DNA from: an uncultured Roseibium sp.
GTDB taxonomy: Bacteria; Pseudomonadota; Alphaproteobacteria; Rhizobiales; Stappiaceae
Direction of reading: 5' to 3'
Assembly (NCBI RefSeq): GCF_963669205.1
Contig: NZ_OY769915.1
Location: forward strand, 5,368,001-5,432,000
DNA length: 64,000 nt
Part shown: positions 1 to 8,782 of the stretch, in pieces
How positions within the stretch are numbered: position 1 is the stretch's first letter
Layout of the letters: each line of letters opens with the position of its first letter
The notes under the pieces: model-generated
Database searches by the model: none
What the model saw: only the letters and a program-made list of their open reading frames with translations
Told to the model about the DNA's origin: nothing
Program-made: the position numbers and the translations under genes

Positions 1-974
1 CGGATATCCTGCCGAATGTTGCAGTGATTTCCGTCATCCTCGCAGTGGTCGCGCTGTTGGCCATCTTGCTCCAGAGCCTTCTGCAAAGACGCATGCGTGC
101 CAGCCTGATCGGGCTGCCACAGGACCCTCTTGCCATTTCGCTCGGACGGAAACGACCTTACATTGAGGCGCTCCTCTGGGGTTTCGTTGCCCTGGTTCTG
201 CTTCTGCCGGCGGCGTCCCTGGTCGCAACGTCCCTGGTCAGGACCTACGGGCTGCCGCTGGGGTTGGACACGTTGACACCGGAGAATTTCGTGGAAGTCG
301 TCTGGCGGCAGTCGGTGACCTTGAGGGCCTTTGCCAACTCCACCATGATTGCCGGCATTGCAGCACTCGTCATCGCGGCGGCAAGCCTGTTGCTCGGCTA
401 TTTCCTAACTCACAGGAGACGGGCGCATCGCCAATGGGCAGGGCTTGTGCTGACCCAGTCCGAAATCGCGTTTGCCGTGCCGGGACTGGTGATGTCGATC
501 GCGTTCATCCTTGCGTTCATCCGCCCCGTGCCGGTTCTCAATGTCTCGCTTTACGGCACCTTGTGGATCATCCTGATCGCCTATGTCTCCGTATTCCTGG
601 CGGTCGGCCTGAAGCCGGTCCTGGCCGCGTTCCTCCAGATGGACGGAACCCTTGAAGACGCGGCGCGGGTATCCGGTGCCGGTTTCTTTACCCGGATGAG
701 ACGCATATTCACCCCGCTTGCGGCCCCTTCGGCTGCCTCCGGCGCCATCCTTGTCTTCCTCACGGCCTATAACGAGGTCACGGTCTCCGCACTTCTCTGG
801 TCGACCGGAAACGAAACCATCGGAACGACCATCTTCAACTATGAGGACGGCGGCTACACCACATTGGCAGCCGCCATGTCCGTGGTCGTCGTTGCGGCAA
901 CGCTCCTGATCATGCTGGCGATGAACGCACTTTCAGACCGGGTTCCGGCGGGAACAATCCCCTGGAAGGACTGA
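1..974 (+). CDS. ABC transporter permease, C-terminal part (5' end outside window)
   Basis: The frame is open to the left edge of the window, so the start lies outside. The visible protein (about 323 residues) has a short cytoplasmic linker after a first hydrophobic stretch, then a complete permease module of about six membrane segments. The EAA-type loop is visible as the stretch DGTLEDAARVSGAGFFTRM in the second half. A linker between two modules is typical of fused two-module permeases of the FbpB/ThiP/PotBC-like iron, thiamine and polyamine importers, so this is probably the second half of such a protein. Its likely ATPase is the next gene, on the opposite strand and only 11 bp away tail to tail. 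Substrate cannot be told from the sequence. Confidence 0.85.
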   Translation, partial: DILPNVAVISVILAVVALLAILLQSLLQRRMRASLIGLPQDPLAISLGRKRPYIEALLWGFVALVLLLPAASLVATSLVRTYGLPLGLDTLTPENFVEVVWRQSVTLRAFANSTMIAGIAALVIAAASLLLGYFLTHRRRAHRQWAGLVLTQSEIAFAVPGLVMSIAFILAFIRPVPVLNVSLYGTLWIILIAYVSVFLAVGLKPVLAAFLQMDGTLEDAARVSGAGFFTRMRRIFTPLAAPSAASGAILVFLTAYNEVTVSALLWSTGNETIGTTIFNYEDGGYTTLAAAMSVVVVAATLLIMLAMNALSDRVPAGTIPWKD

Positions 975-985
975 TAACAACGGCA

Positions 986-2041
986 TCATGGGCACTGGTC
1001 CGGCAGCACCCAGCTGCGCGTGACCGCAAGCGGTAGAACGTCGCCCACCGCCGCCTTGGCGTAAAGCGTCACAAGCAGCGGATCCTTGAGCCCTTCGACA
1101 GCCACGAAAACGTCCCAGGACCCGCCCCGGTAGACCGTGCGCAGAACCGTTCCTTCCAGATCCGGGTTTTCGGCATCCGGGACAAGGTGCTCGGGCCGGA
1201 TGAGAAGCGTCGCAGGTCCGGCAGCGGTTCCCGCTGTGCAGTCCGACAGGATCGAGCTGCGTCCAAGCGACACCCTTGCCTGCTCGCCGATCACATCATC
1301 GACCCGGACCGGCACCAGGGAGCTGCGCCCGATGAACCCGGCAACACGTCGGGAACTCGGACGGCGGTAGATCGCGTCAGCTTCGTCAACCTGCAGGATC
1401 TCTCCGTCCCACATCACCGCCACCTTGTCGGCGAGCGCCATAGCCTCACGCTGGTCATGGGTGATGAACAGGGTCGTGGCACCGCTCGCATTGTGAAAGG
1501 CTGCCAACTCTTCTTCCATGACGCCGCGCAGATGCGGATCGAGATTGGCGAGCGGTTCATCCATCAGGACGGTCTTGGCGCCCTGGGCGAGACAGCGGGC
1601 AAGCGCCACCCGTTGACGTTGACCGCCGGAAAGCTCAGCCGGCTTGCGGCTCGCAAAAGCCGTCAGGGACACGGTCTCCAGGCAATCCGAAACCCGGGCA
1701 GACACGTCACCTCGCTTTTCTCCTGCCGTTTCGAGCGGAAAGGCGACATTGCCGGATACGCTCATGTGCGGCCACAGGGCATAGGACTGGAAGACGACGC
1801 CGACACGCCGATGCTCCGGCGCCATGTGGAACCCGTCATGGGCAACGTCACTGCCGCCAAGCGCGATGCGTCCCGCATCGATCGGCTCAAGACCCGCAAT
1901 GGCGCGCAACAGGGTCGACTTCCCGCAGCCCGACGGGCCCAGAACGACGAAGAAGGTTCCCGTCTCGATGGAGAGCGACACGTCGTTCAACGCCGCGTGC
2001 GGGCCGAAGGATTTTGAAATGGAGGAAACCGCAATGGACAT
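986..2041 (-). CDS. ABC transporter ATP-binding protein with TOBE-type C-terminus
   Basis: A 351-residue ATPase of the FbpC/PotA/UgpC type that should energise import through an inner-membrane permease. Walker A GPSGCGKS is at residues 35-42, the Q-loop glutamine at 85, the ABC signature LSGGQ at 137-141, Walker B VLMDEP at 158-163 and the switch histidine at 195. Residues from about 235 form a C-terminal extension with the RPEH stretch seen in TOBE-domain regulatory regions. It lies 58 bp downstream of a phosphotransferase-fold gene on the same strand and converges on the permease at the window edge. The split orientation of permease and ATPase is unusual, since such importers are normally one operon. 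Substrate is unknown. Confidence 0.9.
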   Translation of the reverse strand: MSIAVSSISKSFGPHAALNDVSLSIETGTFFVVLGPSGCGKSTLLRAIAGLEPIDAGRIALGGSDVAHDGFHMAPEHRRVGVVFQSYALWPHMSVSGNVAFPLETAGEKRGDVSARVSDCLETVSLTAFASRKPAELSGGQRQRVALARCLAQGAKTVLMDEPLANLDPHLRGVMEEELAAFHNASGATTLFITHDQREAMALADKVAVMWDGEILQVDEADAIYRRPSSRRVAGFIGRSSLVPVRVDDVIGEQARVSLGRSSILSDCTAGTAAGPATLLIRPEHLVPDAENPDLEGTVLRTVYRGGSWDVFVAVEGLKDPLLVTLYAKAAVGDVLPLAVTRSWVLPDQCP

Positions 2042-2099
2042 GCCCTGCGGTTATCGCCTGTCCATGACAGGGAGATTACACGGCAAACTTTTCGAAACA

Positions 2100-3032
2100 C
2101 TATTTGCTTCTGAGCCTGAGCAGCAGATCGACCTCTTCTTCCAGCGCACGCCCATAGGCGCGTGCGGCCGGTGCGTTGGTCTGGCCGAGCGTTTCATGCC
2201 TGAACAGGCAATAGGCCGCCAGCCGCCAGTGATAGGCGCCACGCTCTTCCAGGAACCTTTCGGCGGTATCCCGGTTCGGATAGTGCTTCAGGAACATCTC
2301 TTCCGCATAGGCGACCAGGGGATGCAATCCGTAGAGCTTCAGGAGACCCGGCGACACGAAGCCGGCAATGTCCTCGACCGGATCGCCATAGCCGGCAAAC
2401 TGCCAGTCGATCATGCGCGCGCCGCCCTCGGTCGACTGGATTGTCCCGAGGCAGAAACTGCGATGCACAAGCACGCGCTTGATCTTCCGCCGTTTGACTG
2501 CGTCATCACTCGGTCTCAGCCGCTTGAGGTTCACGGCCTTCCGGCTGTCCGGAATGGCGGCAAGCATCGCATCTCCGTTTTCCAGTACCTCATGATATCC
2601 GGCCGGCACTTCCCGGTGCCCGGGCACCGGTTCCCTGAGTTCGGCAATCCGGCCGATCAGGTCCGCAGCTTCGCCGACATCGATCTGGTCAGTGACCGGC
2701 GGCCCGTAGCCGTAGACCAGAAGCGGGGTCCCGGACGGGCTTTGGGTGTAGGTTTCCAGTGCGGGCGCAAGCTCATACCTTGCCAGGAAATTCAGCGCCT
2801 CGGCTTCCTGGTCAGGCAAGGTCGGGTAAAGCGGATTGACTTCAGCGCCCGGAAAAAACTCCTTCACCACGAAGATCCGTTCCGGCGTGTCGAGACGCCA
2901 GAAACGGCTGGTGTAGTTGACCGGAAGCGGGCGCAGACGCGCGCTGCTCCAGTCCTTGACCGGCAACAGGCCCTGGAGGAAGGCAAGAAGATCTGAATCG
3001 GAAAGCCGTTCGTTCACGCCGGTTGGGTCCAC
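2100..3032 (-). CDS. APH/choline-kinase-fold phosphotransferase with degenerate catalytic loop
   Basis: A 310-residue protein with the layout of the aminoglycoside phosphotransferase/choline kinase family: an N-terminal lobe with VVKEFF (residues 55-60) supplying the ATP lysine, and a C-terminal lobe with MIDWQFAGYGDP (residues 207-218) supplying the metal-binding aspartate 209. The catalytic loop that in active kinases reads HxDxxxxN is here HRSFCLGT (190-197). The catalytic Asp is Ser192 and the Asn is Thr197. It may be a pseudokinase or have altered chemistry. The stretch after the metal-binding Asp, including EDIAGF, is well kept, arguing against simple decay. It sits upstream of the ABC ATPase on the same strand and diverges from the MttB-like operon. 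True substrate unknown. Confidence 0.75.
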   Translation of the reverse strand: MDPTGVNERLSDSDLLAFLQGLLPVKDWSSARLRPLPVNYTSRFWRLDTPERIFVVKEFFPGAEVNPLYPTLPDQEAEALNFLARYELAPALETYTQSPSGTPLLVYGYGPPVTDQIDVGEAADLIGRIAELREPVPGHREVPAGYHEVLENGDAMLAAIPDSRKAVNLKRLRPSDDAVKRRKIKRVLVHRSFCLGTIQSTEGGARMIDWQFAGYGDPVEDIAGFVSPGLLKLYGLHPLVAYAEEMFLKHYPNRDTAERFLEERGAYHWRLAAYCLFRHETLGQTNAPAARAYGRALEEEVDLLLRLRSK

Positions 3033-3211
3033 ATTCCATTTGACTGACCTCTGATCGCTTTGAAGCTCCAGTTCGTCAAGCTTAAGTTTGCAAGAAGCCT
3101 GTTGATGGCACCTAGCGCACGTCCGGCATGTCGGAGTTGTAGCAAAGGCCGTCGCTCTGAGACTGCCCGCAAAAACAGGGCTCTCCGCTACAGTCGGCTC
3201 ATCCTGCGATC

Positions 3212-3248
3212 TTGCCGGTCAAGCCTCACGGCAACGCAAGACCGGCAA
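3212..3248. promoter_or_regulatory. Inverted repeat in the leader of the mttB-like operon
   Basis: TTGCCGGTC (3212-3220) and its exact complement GACCGGCAA (3240-3248) flank a 19-nt spacer and end 11 nt before the chosen start of the methyltransferase gene. It could be an operator for a dimeric regulator or an mRNA hairpin. The repeat also argues against the alternative TTG start at 3212, which would place it inside the coding region. Confidence 0.4.
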
Positions 3249-3259
3249 ATCGCGAAACA

Positions 3260-4852
3260 ATGGCGGATCGGATGACAGAGGACCTTGGTACTGTTGCCTT
3301 GAACGAAACGGCCCCCCCACGGCGCGGACGCCGCCGCAGGGGCGGAGGCGAGAAGGCGGGACCGGATCTCTTCCCGCAAAAACCCTTCAGGCAGCCGCGG
3401 CATATTTTCAAACCCATCGAGGCGATCTCGGCAGACGAACTGGAATCGATCCACGACGCCTCCATGCGGGTCCTGGAAGAAATCGGCATGGACTTCCTGC
3501 ACGAGGACGCGAAGGCGATGCTCAAGGCCGCCGGTGCCGAGGTGAAACCGGGCGAAGACCGCGTGCGCATGGACCGCGCCATGATCGAGGAACTCGTCGC
3601 CAAGGCACCCGCCGAATTCACGCTTCGTGCCCGCAACCGCAATCACGACCTTCAGATCGGCGGCGACGCCATCATGTTCTCATGCGTCGCCAGCACGCCC
3701 AATGTTGTCGACCGCGACGGCGGCCGCAGGCCCGGCAACCGGGAGGACTTCCAGAAGCTTCTGAAACTCGGCCAGTTCTTCAACATCATCCATGCGCCGC
3801 TCGGCTACCCTGTCGAGCCCGTGGACCTTCATGCCTCCATCCGGCATCTGGACTGCATCGCCGACGCCATCCGCCTGACCGACAAAGCGCTCCATCTCTA
3901 TTCGCTCGGCAAGGAACGCAATCACGACGGCATCGAACTTGCCCGGATCGCAAACGGTCTGACGCACGAGGAACTGGTCGGCACACCCTGCACACTGACG
4001 GTGATCAACACATCGTCGCCGCTGCGTCTCGACACCCCCATGCTTCAGGGCATCATCGAGATGGCCAGGGCGGGACAGGTCTCCGTCGTCACGCCCTTCA
4101 CCCTTGCCGGCGCCATGGCACCCGTCACCGTCGCCGGGGCTTTGACGCTGCAGAACGCCGAAGCGCTGGCAGGCATTGCCTTCGCGCAGCTTGTCCGTCC
4201 GGGAGCACCGGTCGTTTACGGCGGCTTCACCTCGAATGTCGACATGAAGTCCGGCGCACCGGCTTTCGGCACGCCGGAATACATGAAGGCCGCACTTGTC
4301 AGCGGCCAGCTTGCAAGACGCTACAGGTTGCCGTTCCGCTCCTCCGGTGTCTGTGCCGCCAACACGGTCGATTACCAGGCAGCGCTTGAAACGACGCTGT
4401 CGGAATGGGGCGCGATCAATGGCGGCGCCAATCTGATCAAGCATGCGGCCGGCTGGCTCGAAGGCGGCCTCAGCGCCGGCTTCGAGAAATTCATTGCCGA
4501 CATCGACCTCCTGCAGAAGATCGCCGAATACCTGACACCGCTGGACGTTTCCGAAGCCGCGCTTGCCGTTGATGCGATCAAGGATGTGGGACCCGCGGGG
4601 CACTTCTTCGGGACCGAACATACGCAGGCGCGCTACAAGGACGCCTTCTACCCGCCGATCGTGTCGGACTGGCGCAACTATGAGACATGGTCGGAAGCGG
4701 GCAGCCCGATCGCTTACGACAAGGCCAACATGCTCTACAAGAAAGCGCTCGAGGCTTACGAGCAACCCGCCCTCGATCCCGCGATCGACGAGGAAATCAC
4801 CGCCTTTGTCGACCGGCGCAAGGCCGAAGGCGGCGTACCCACCGATTTCTAG
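3260..4852 (+). CDS. MttB-superfamily (COG5598) methyltransferase, non-pyrrolysine
   Basis: A 530-residue protein of the trimethylamine methyltransferase MttB superfamily. Characterised non-pyrrolysine members move a methyl group from quaternary amines such as glycine betaine, proline betaine or carnitine to a corrinoid protein. There is no internal TAG, so it is the non-pyrrolysine class. A basic stretch (RRGRRRRGGG) lies near the N-terminus and the body is collinear with MttB from about residue 50. I chose ATG 3260; ATG 3272 is also possible, and TTG 3212 falls in an inverted repeat. It heads an operon with a dimethylglycine-dehydrogenase-like gene and a DddP-like gene. No corrinoid protein gene is visible nearby. 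The name trimethylamine methyltransferase should not be taken as its substrate. Confidence 0.85.
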   Translation: MADRMTEDLGTVALNETAPPRRGRRRRGGGEKAGPDLFPQKPFRQPRHIFKPIEAISADELESIHDASMRVLEEIGMDFLHEDAKAMLKAAGAEVKPGEDRVRMDRAMIEELVAKAPAEFTLRARNRNHDLQIGGDAIMFSCVASTPNVVDRDGGRRPGNREDFQKLLKLGQFFNIIHAPLGYPVEPVDLHASIRHLDCIADAIRLTDKALHLYSLGKERNHDGIELARIANGLTHEELVGTPCTLTVINTSSPLRLDTPMLQGIIEMARAGQVSVVTPFTLAGAMAPVTVAGALTLQNAEALAGIAFAQLVRPGAPVVYGGFTSNVDMKSGAPAFGTPEYMKAALVSGQLARRYRLPFRSSGVCAANTVDYQAALETTLSEWGAINGGANLIKHAAGWLEGGLSAGFEKFIADIDLLQKIAEYLTPLDVSEAALAVDAIKDVGPAGHFFGTEHTQARYKDAFYPPIVSDWRNYETWSEAGSPIAYDKANMLYKKALEAYEQPALDPAIDEEITAFVDRRKAEGGVPTDF

Positions 4853-4905
4853 ATCATCCAGTTGAAAACCCTGCCGCACCCTGGCGGTCAGTCCGGAGCA
4901 GACGC

Positions 4906-7341
4906 ATGAAAACTCACACTCAGGTCGTTGTCATTGGTGGCGGCGTCGTCGGCTGCAGTGTTCTTTACCACCTCACCAAGCTGGGCTGGAAAGACGTCAC
5001 GCTGGTCGAGCGCGACGAGCTCACCTCCGGATCGTCCTGGCATGCGGCCGGGGGCTTCCACACGCTTAACGGCGATCCCAATGTCGCGCAGCTTCAAAGC
5101 TACACGGTCGATCTCTACAAGGAACTGGAGGAGATTTCCGGCCAGTCCTGCAGCCTGCATCTGACCGGTGGCGTGATGCTGGCGGATACGCCCGAGCGCA
5201 TGGACTTTCTGCGCCTCGCCCAGGCCAAGGGCCGGTATCTGGGCATGGAACTGGAACTGATCTCGGTCCTGGAAGCCAAGGCCATGTTCCCGATGCTCGA
5301 CGAAAAACACTTCATCGGTGCGCTCTGGGATCCGATAGAAGGCCACCTCGACCCGTCCGGCACCACCCACGCCTACGCCAAGGCCGCACGCGTGAACGGC
5401 GCGACCGTCTACCGGCACACAAAGGTCGAAGAGCTGGTGCAGGCGCCGGACGGCAGCTGGGACGTCGTCACCAGCAAGGGCACCATCCGGGCGGAACATG
5501 TCGTCAATGCCGGCGGCCTGTGGGCGCGCGAATGCGGACGCATGGTCGGTCTTGAACTGCCAATCCTCGCCATGGAGCACATGTATCTGCTGACCGACGA
5601 AATGCCGGAGGTCGTTGCCCATAACGAGGCAACGGGCAAGGAACTGATCGGCATCCTGGATTTCGGCGGCGAGATCTACACACGCCAGGAAGGCAAGGGC
5701 ATGCTGCTGGGAACCTACGAGCAGAACTGCCGTCCGTGGAGCCCGCGCGAGACCCCCTGGGATTTCGGCCACGAACTGCTGGCGCCCGACCTCGACCGCA
5801 TCGCACCGGAGCTTGAAGTCGGCTTCGAGCATTTCCCGGCGCTGCAGACGGCGGGGATCAAGCAGATCATCAACGGCCCCTTCACCTTCGCACCCGACGG
5901 CAACCCCCTCGTCGGGCCGGTCAGGGGTCTCCGGAACTACTGGGTCGCCTGCGGCGTGATGGCCGGGTTCAGCCAGGGCGGCGGCGTTGGATTGACGCTT
6001 GCAAACTGGATGATCAACGGCGATCCGGGATACGACATCTGGGGCATGGATGTCGCCCGCTACGGCGACTGGGCGACGCTCTCCTACACCAACGCGAAGG
6101 TGCAGGAAAACTACCGCCGCCGGTTCCGCATCCGGTTTCCGAACGAGGAACTTCCGGCCGGCAGGCCGCACCAGACCACCCCGCTCTATGACCGCATGCT
6201 GGCTGAGGGTGCGGTCATGGGAGACAGCTGGGCGCTTGAAACGCCGCTCTGGTTCGCACCGGAGGGCGTGGAGGCAAAGGATGTCTTCTCCTTCCACCGG
6301 TCCAACGACTTTGAGCATGTCGGCGCTGAATGCCGTGCGGTGCGCGAGAGCGTCGGCATCACGGAAATCGCCAATTTCGCGAAATACGAAATCAGCGGAC
6401 CGGGCGCGGAAGACTACCTGTCGCTCTTGATGACCAACACCATGCCGAAGGTCGGCCGGATCGTGCTGACGCCGATGCTCAACGAAAACGGCAAGCTGAT
6501 CGGCGACTTCACCATCGCGCGCGCCTCCGAAGAGACATTCTACATGTTCGGCTCGTCGCAGGCCGAGGTCTATCACATGCGCTGGTTCGAAAAGCACCTG
6601 CCGCAAGACGGGTCGGTGACCTTGAAGGCGATCAATCTCGGCTGGGTCGGTCTCTCCATCGCCGGCCCGAATGCGCGCAAGGTGCTTGAGAAAGTCACCG
6701 GCGAAGACGTGTCGGCCGCTGCGTTCCGGTTTATGGACTTCCGTGAAATGGACGTCGCCAATGCGCCGTGCAAGGTCAACCGGATCACCTATACCGGCGA
6801 CCTGGGCTACGAGATCTGGATGAGCCCGGAATATGAACGCCAGGTCTATGACGCCCTGATGGAAGCCGGGGCCGAGTACGGCATCCAGAATTTCGGCATG
6901 CGGGCGCTGCTGTCCCTGCGCCTTGAAAAGAATTTCGGCACCTGGTTCCGCGAATTCCGCCCGATCTACGGGCCATATGAAGCCGACCTCGGCCGGTTCG
7001 TGAAGCTGTCGAAAAACCGCTTCATCGGCCAGGAGGCTGCACGATCCGAATTCGAGCAAGGCCCCGCGAAGCGGCGCGTCAGCTTTGCCGTGGACGCCTC
7101 CGATGCCGACGTCATGGGCGATGAACCGGTCTGGCATGGCGGCAAGGTCATCGGCTGGATTACCTCCGGCGGCTACGCCCATTGGGTGAAGAAGTCTCTG
7201 GCTCAGGGATACATACCCGCAGGGCTTGCCGAAGACACCGGCGAAGGCGCGTTCGAAATCGAAATTCTGGGCGAAATGTGCAAGGCGACCATCCTGCCCG
7301 ACCCGCCGTTCGATCCGAAAGCCGAACGCATGCGCATGTAA
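4906..7341 (+). CDS. Dimethylglycine/sarcosine dehydrogenase-like FAD protein with folate-binding GcvT domains
   Basis: An 811-residue flavoprotein. Residues 5-35 form the FAD-binding Rossmann motif with GGGVVG at 11-16. The stretch SSWHAAG places His46 where dimethylglycine dehydrogenases attach FAD covalently. The second half (about 420-800) is a GcvT-like folate-binding region, which in the family accepts the one-carbon unit on tetrahydrofolate. Such enzymes oxidatively demethylate N-methyl amino acids such as dimethylglycine or sarcosine in the cytoplasm. The start at 4906 follows CCGGAG and the flavin fold begins directly after it; the frame stays open upstream without protein-like sequence. 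It lies 53 bp after the methyltransferase gene, consistent with sequential demethylation of a methylated amine. The exact substrate is not determined by the sequence. Confidence 0.88.
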   Translation: MKTHTQVVVIGGGVVGCSVLYHLTKLGWKDVTLVERDELTSGSSWHAAGGFHTLNGDPNVAQLQSYTVDLYKELEEISGQSCSLHLTGGVMLADTPERMDFLRLAQAKGRYLGMELELISVLEAKAMFPMLDEKHFIGALWDPIEGHLDPSGTTHAYAKAARVNGATVYRHTKVEELVQAPDGSWDVVTSKGTIRAEHVVNAGGLWARECGRMVGLELPILAMEHMYLLTDEMPEVVAHNEATGKELIGILDFGGEIYTRQEGKGMLLGTYEQNCRPWSPRETPWDFGHELLAPDLDRIAPELEVGFEHFPALQTAGIKQIINGPFTFAPDGNPLVGPVRGLRNYWVACGVMAGFSQGGGVGLTLANWMINGDPGYDIWGMDVARYGDWATLSYTNAKVQENYRRRFRIRFPNEELPAGRPHQTTPLYDRMLAEGAVMGDSWALETPLWFAPEGVEAKDVFSFHRSNDFEHVGAECRAVRESVGITEIANFAKYEISGPGAEDYLSLLMTNTMPKVGRIVLTPMLNENGKLIGDFTIARASEETFYMFGSSQAEVYHMRWFEKHLPQDGSVTLKAINLGWVGLSIAGPNARKVLEKVTGEDVSAAAFRFMDFREMDVANAPCKVNRITYTGDLGYEIWMSPEYERQVYDALMEAGAEYGIQNFGMRALLSLRLEKNFGTWFREFRPIYGPYEADLGRFVKLSKNRFIGQEAARSEFEQGPAKRRVSFAVDASDADVMGDEPVWHGGKVIGWITSGGYAHWVKKSLAQGYIPAGLAEDTGEGAFEIEILGEMCKATILPDPPFDPKAERMRM

Positions 7342-7384
7342 GTCACGACAAGGGCCGGCTACACAGGGAGGAGGTGTCAGCGCC

Positions 7385-8761
7385 ATGAACACGGAACATT
7401 TTGGCCGCCACAGGCGGAAGATCATGCCGGCCGAGCTGCCGCTTCACCCCGGCGACGCAGCGGGCTACGAGGCGCTTGCAGCCTATGCCAGCGAAAAGGC
7501 AACGGTGCTCAACAGGCATGTGCTCGGCTATGGCGACCTCGCCGAGGCCGAGTGGGCCGCCCTGGGCTTGCAAGCCCCCGACCTGGACGCCATGCGCGCC
7601 TACCGGCTCGCCCGTATTCGTAAACAGCTCGAAAAATACGACCTGAGCGCCGCAATTCTGTGCGACCCGCTGAATGTCCGCTACGCGACGGACGCAACCA
7701 ACATGCAGGTCTGGTCGACGCACAACGCCGTCCGCTACACATTTGTTGCCCTGGACGGGCCCGTCGTTGCGTTCGATTTCCATCATTGCGAACACCTGTC
7801 CGGGCACAACCTGCTGGTCGACGAAGTCCGCCACGGCATTCCCTGGTTCTTTTTCGAAGCCGGCCCGCGCTCAGAGGAACTTGCACTGAAATGGGCGGAC
7901 GAACTCGCTGATCTGGTCAAGACCCATGGCGGCGGCAACCATCGCATTGCCATCGACAAGGCCCGCCGCGAAGGCGTTGCGGCCTTGCAGGCGCACGGGC
8001 TGGAATTCCATGACGGTGAAGAAGTCATGGAACTGGCACGGTCGATCAAGAGCGTCGACGAGATCAAGGCGATGCGCCGGTCGATCGCGTCCTGCGAGGC
8101 GGCCATGCGGGAAATGGAAGATGCGCTCGTGCCCGGCATGACGGAATGGGACCTCTGGGCGCTCCTGCATGCAGGCAACATCAGACGGGGCGGCGAATGG
8201 ATCGAAACCCAGCTCCTGGCGTCCGGTCCGCGCACCAATCCCTGGTTCCAGGAGGCATCGTCCCGCGTGATCGAGGATGGTGATCTGGTCGCATTCGACA
8301 CGGACCTGGTTGGTCCCTACGGCATGTGCTGTGACATTTCGAGAACGTGGCTCTGCGGGGATGGAACCCCGTCCAATGAGCAGCGCAGCCTCTACCAGAT
8401 GGCCCATGAGCAGATCGAGGTCAATATCGGCATGCTCGCACCCGGCCGTACCTTTCGCGAGCTTTCACATGAAGCCGTGAGCTTGCCGGACGACTACCTT
8501 GCCAACCGCTATTCCGTTCTGTTCCACGGTGTCGGCCTGTGCGACGAATACCCGGCCGTGCCCTATCCGTCCGACTGGGAAAGCGGGGGATACGACGGTA
8601 GCCTTGAGCCCGGGATGGTGGTCTGTGTGGAGAGTTATGTCGGCCGGCATGGCGGCCACGAGGGTGTGAAGCTTGAAGAACAGCTTCTGATCACCGATAC
8701 GGGATACGAGCGCCTCAGCACCTATCCCTATGACGAACGATTGCTGGGCCGTTCGACGTGA
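7385..8761 (+). CDS. dddP: M24-fold protein with DddP (DMSP lyase) residue pattern
   Basis: A 458-residue protein of the M24 (creatinase/prolidase) fold. The residues described for DddP DMSP lyases are all present at matching spacing: Asp305 and Asp307 (FDTDLVG), Asp317, His381 (LFHGVGLCDE), Glu416 and Glu431 as metal ligands, plus Tyr376 and the proposed catalytic Asp387. The order and spacing match the published DddP set (D295, D297, D307, H371, D377, E406, E421, Y366) with a constant offset of ten. DddP cleaves dimethylsulfoniopropionate to DMS and acrylate. The start has a strong GGGAGGAGG ribosome binding site. It is the third gene of the mttB-like operon, so the enzyme could instead act on another sulfonium or quaternary compound. 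Family assignment is firmer than substrate. Confidence 0.75.
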   Translation: MNTEHFGRHRRKIMPAELPLHPGDAAGYEALAAYASEKATVLNRHVLGYGDLAEAEWAALGLQAPDLDAMRAYRLARIRKQLEKYDLSAAILCDPLNVRYATDATNMQVWSTHNAVRYTFVALDGPVVAFDFHHCEHLSGHNLLVDEVRHGIPWFFFEAGPRSEELALKWADELADLVKTHGGGNHRIAIDKARREGVAALQAHGLEFHDGEEVMELARSIKSVDEIKAMRRSIASCEAAMREMEDALVPGMTEWDLWALLHAGNIRRGGEWIETQLLASGPRTNPWFQEASSRVIEDGDLVAFDTDLVGPYGMCCDISRTWLCGDGTPSNEQRSLYQMAHEQIEVNIGMLAPGRTFRELSHEAVSLPDDYLANRYSVLFHGVGLCDEYPAVPYPSDWESGGYDGSLEPGMVVCVESYVGRHGGHEGVKLEEQLLITDTGYERLSTYPYDERLLGRST

Positions 8762-8782
8762 CGGCCCGGCAATCGGATTTGA

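Noticed and set aside
3212..3259. TTG start giving a longer MttB-like protein
   Set aside because: The region is an inverted repeat and adds non-conserved residues. ATG 3260 is a better choice.
4850..4852. TAG codon in the MttB-like gene as a possible pyrrolysine codon
   Set aside because: It is the terminal stop; no in-frame TAG occurs at an internal position as in pyrrolysine MttB.
4888..7425. Long minus-strand open frame of 845 codons
   Set aside because: It is the antisense of the FAD/folate dehydrogenase gene and shows the His/Arg/Asp-rich composition of GC-rich shadow frames.
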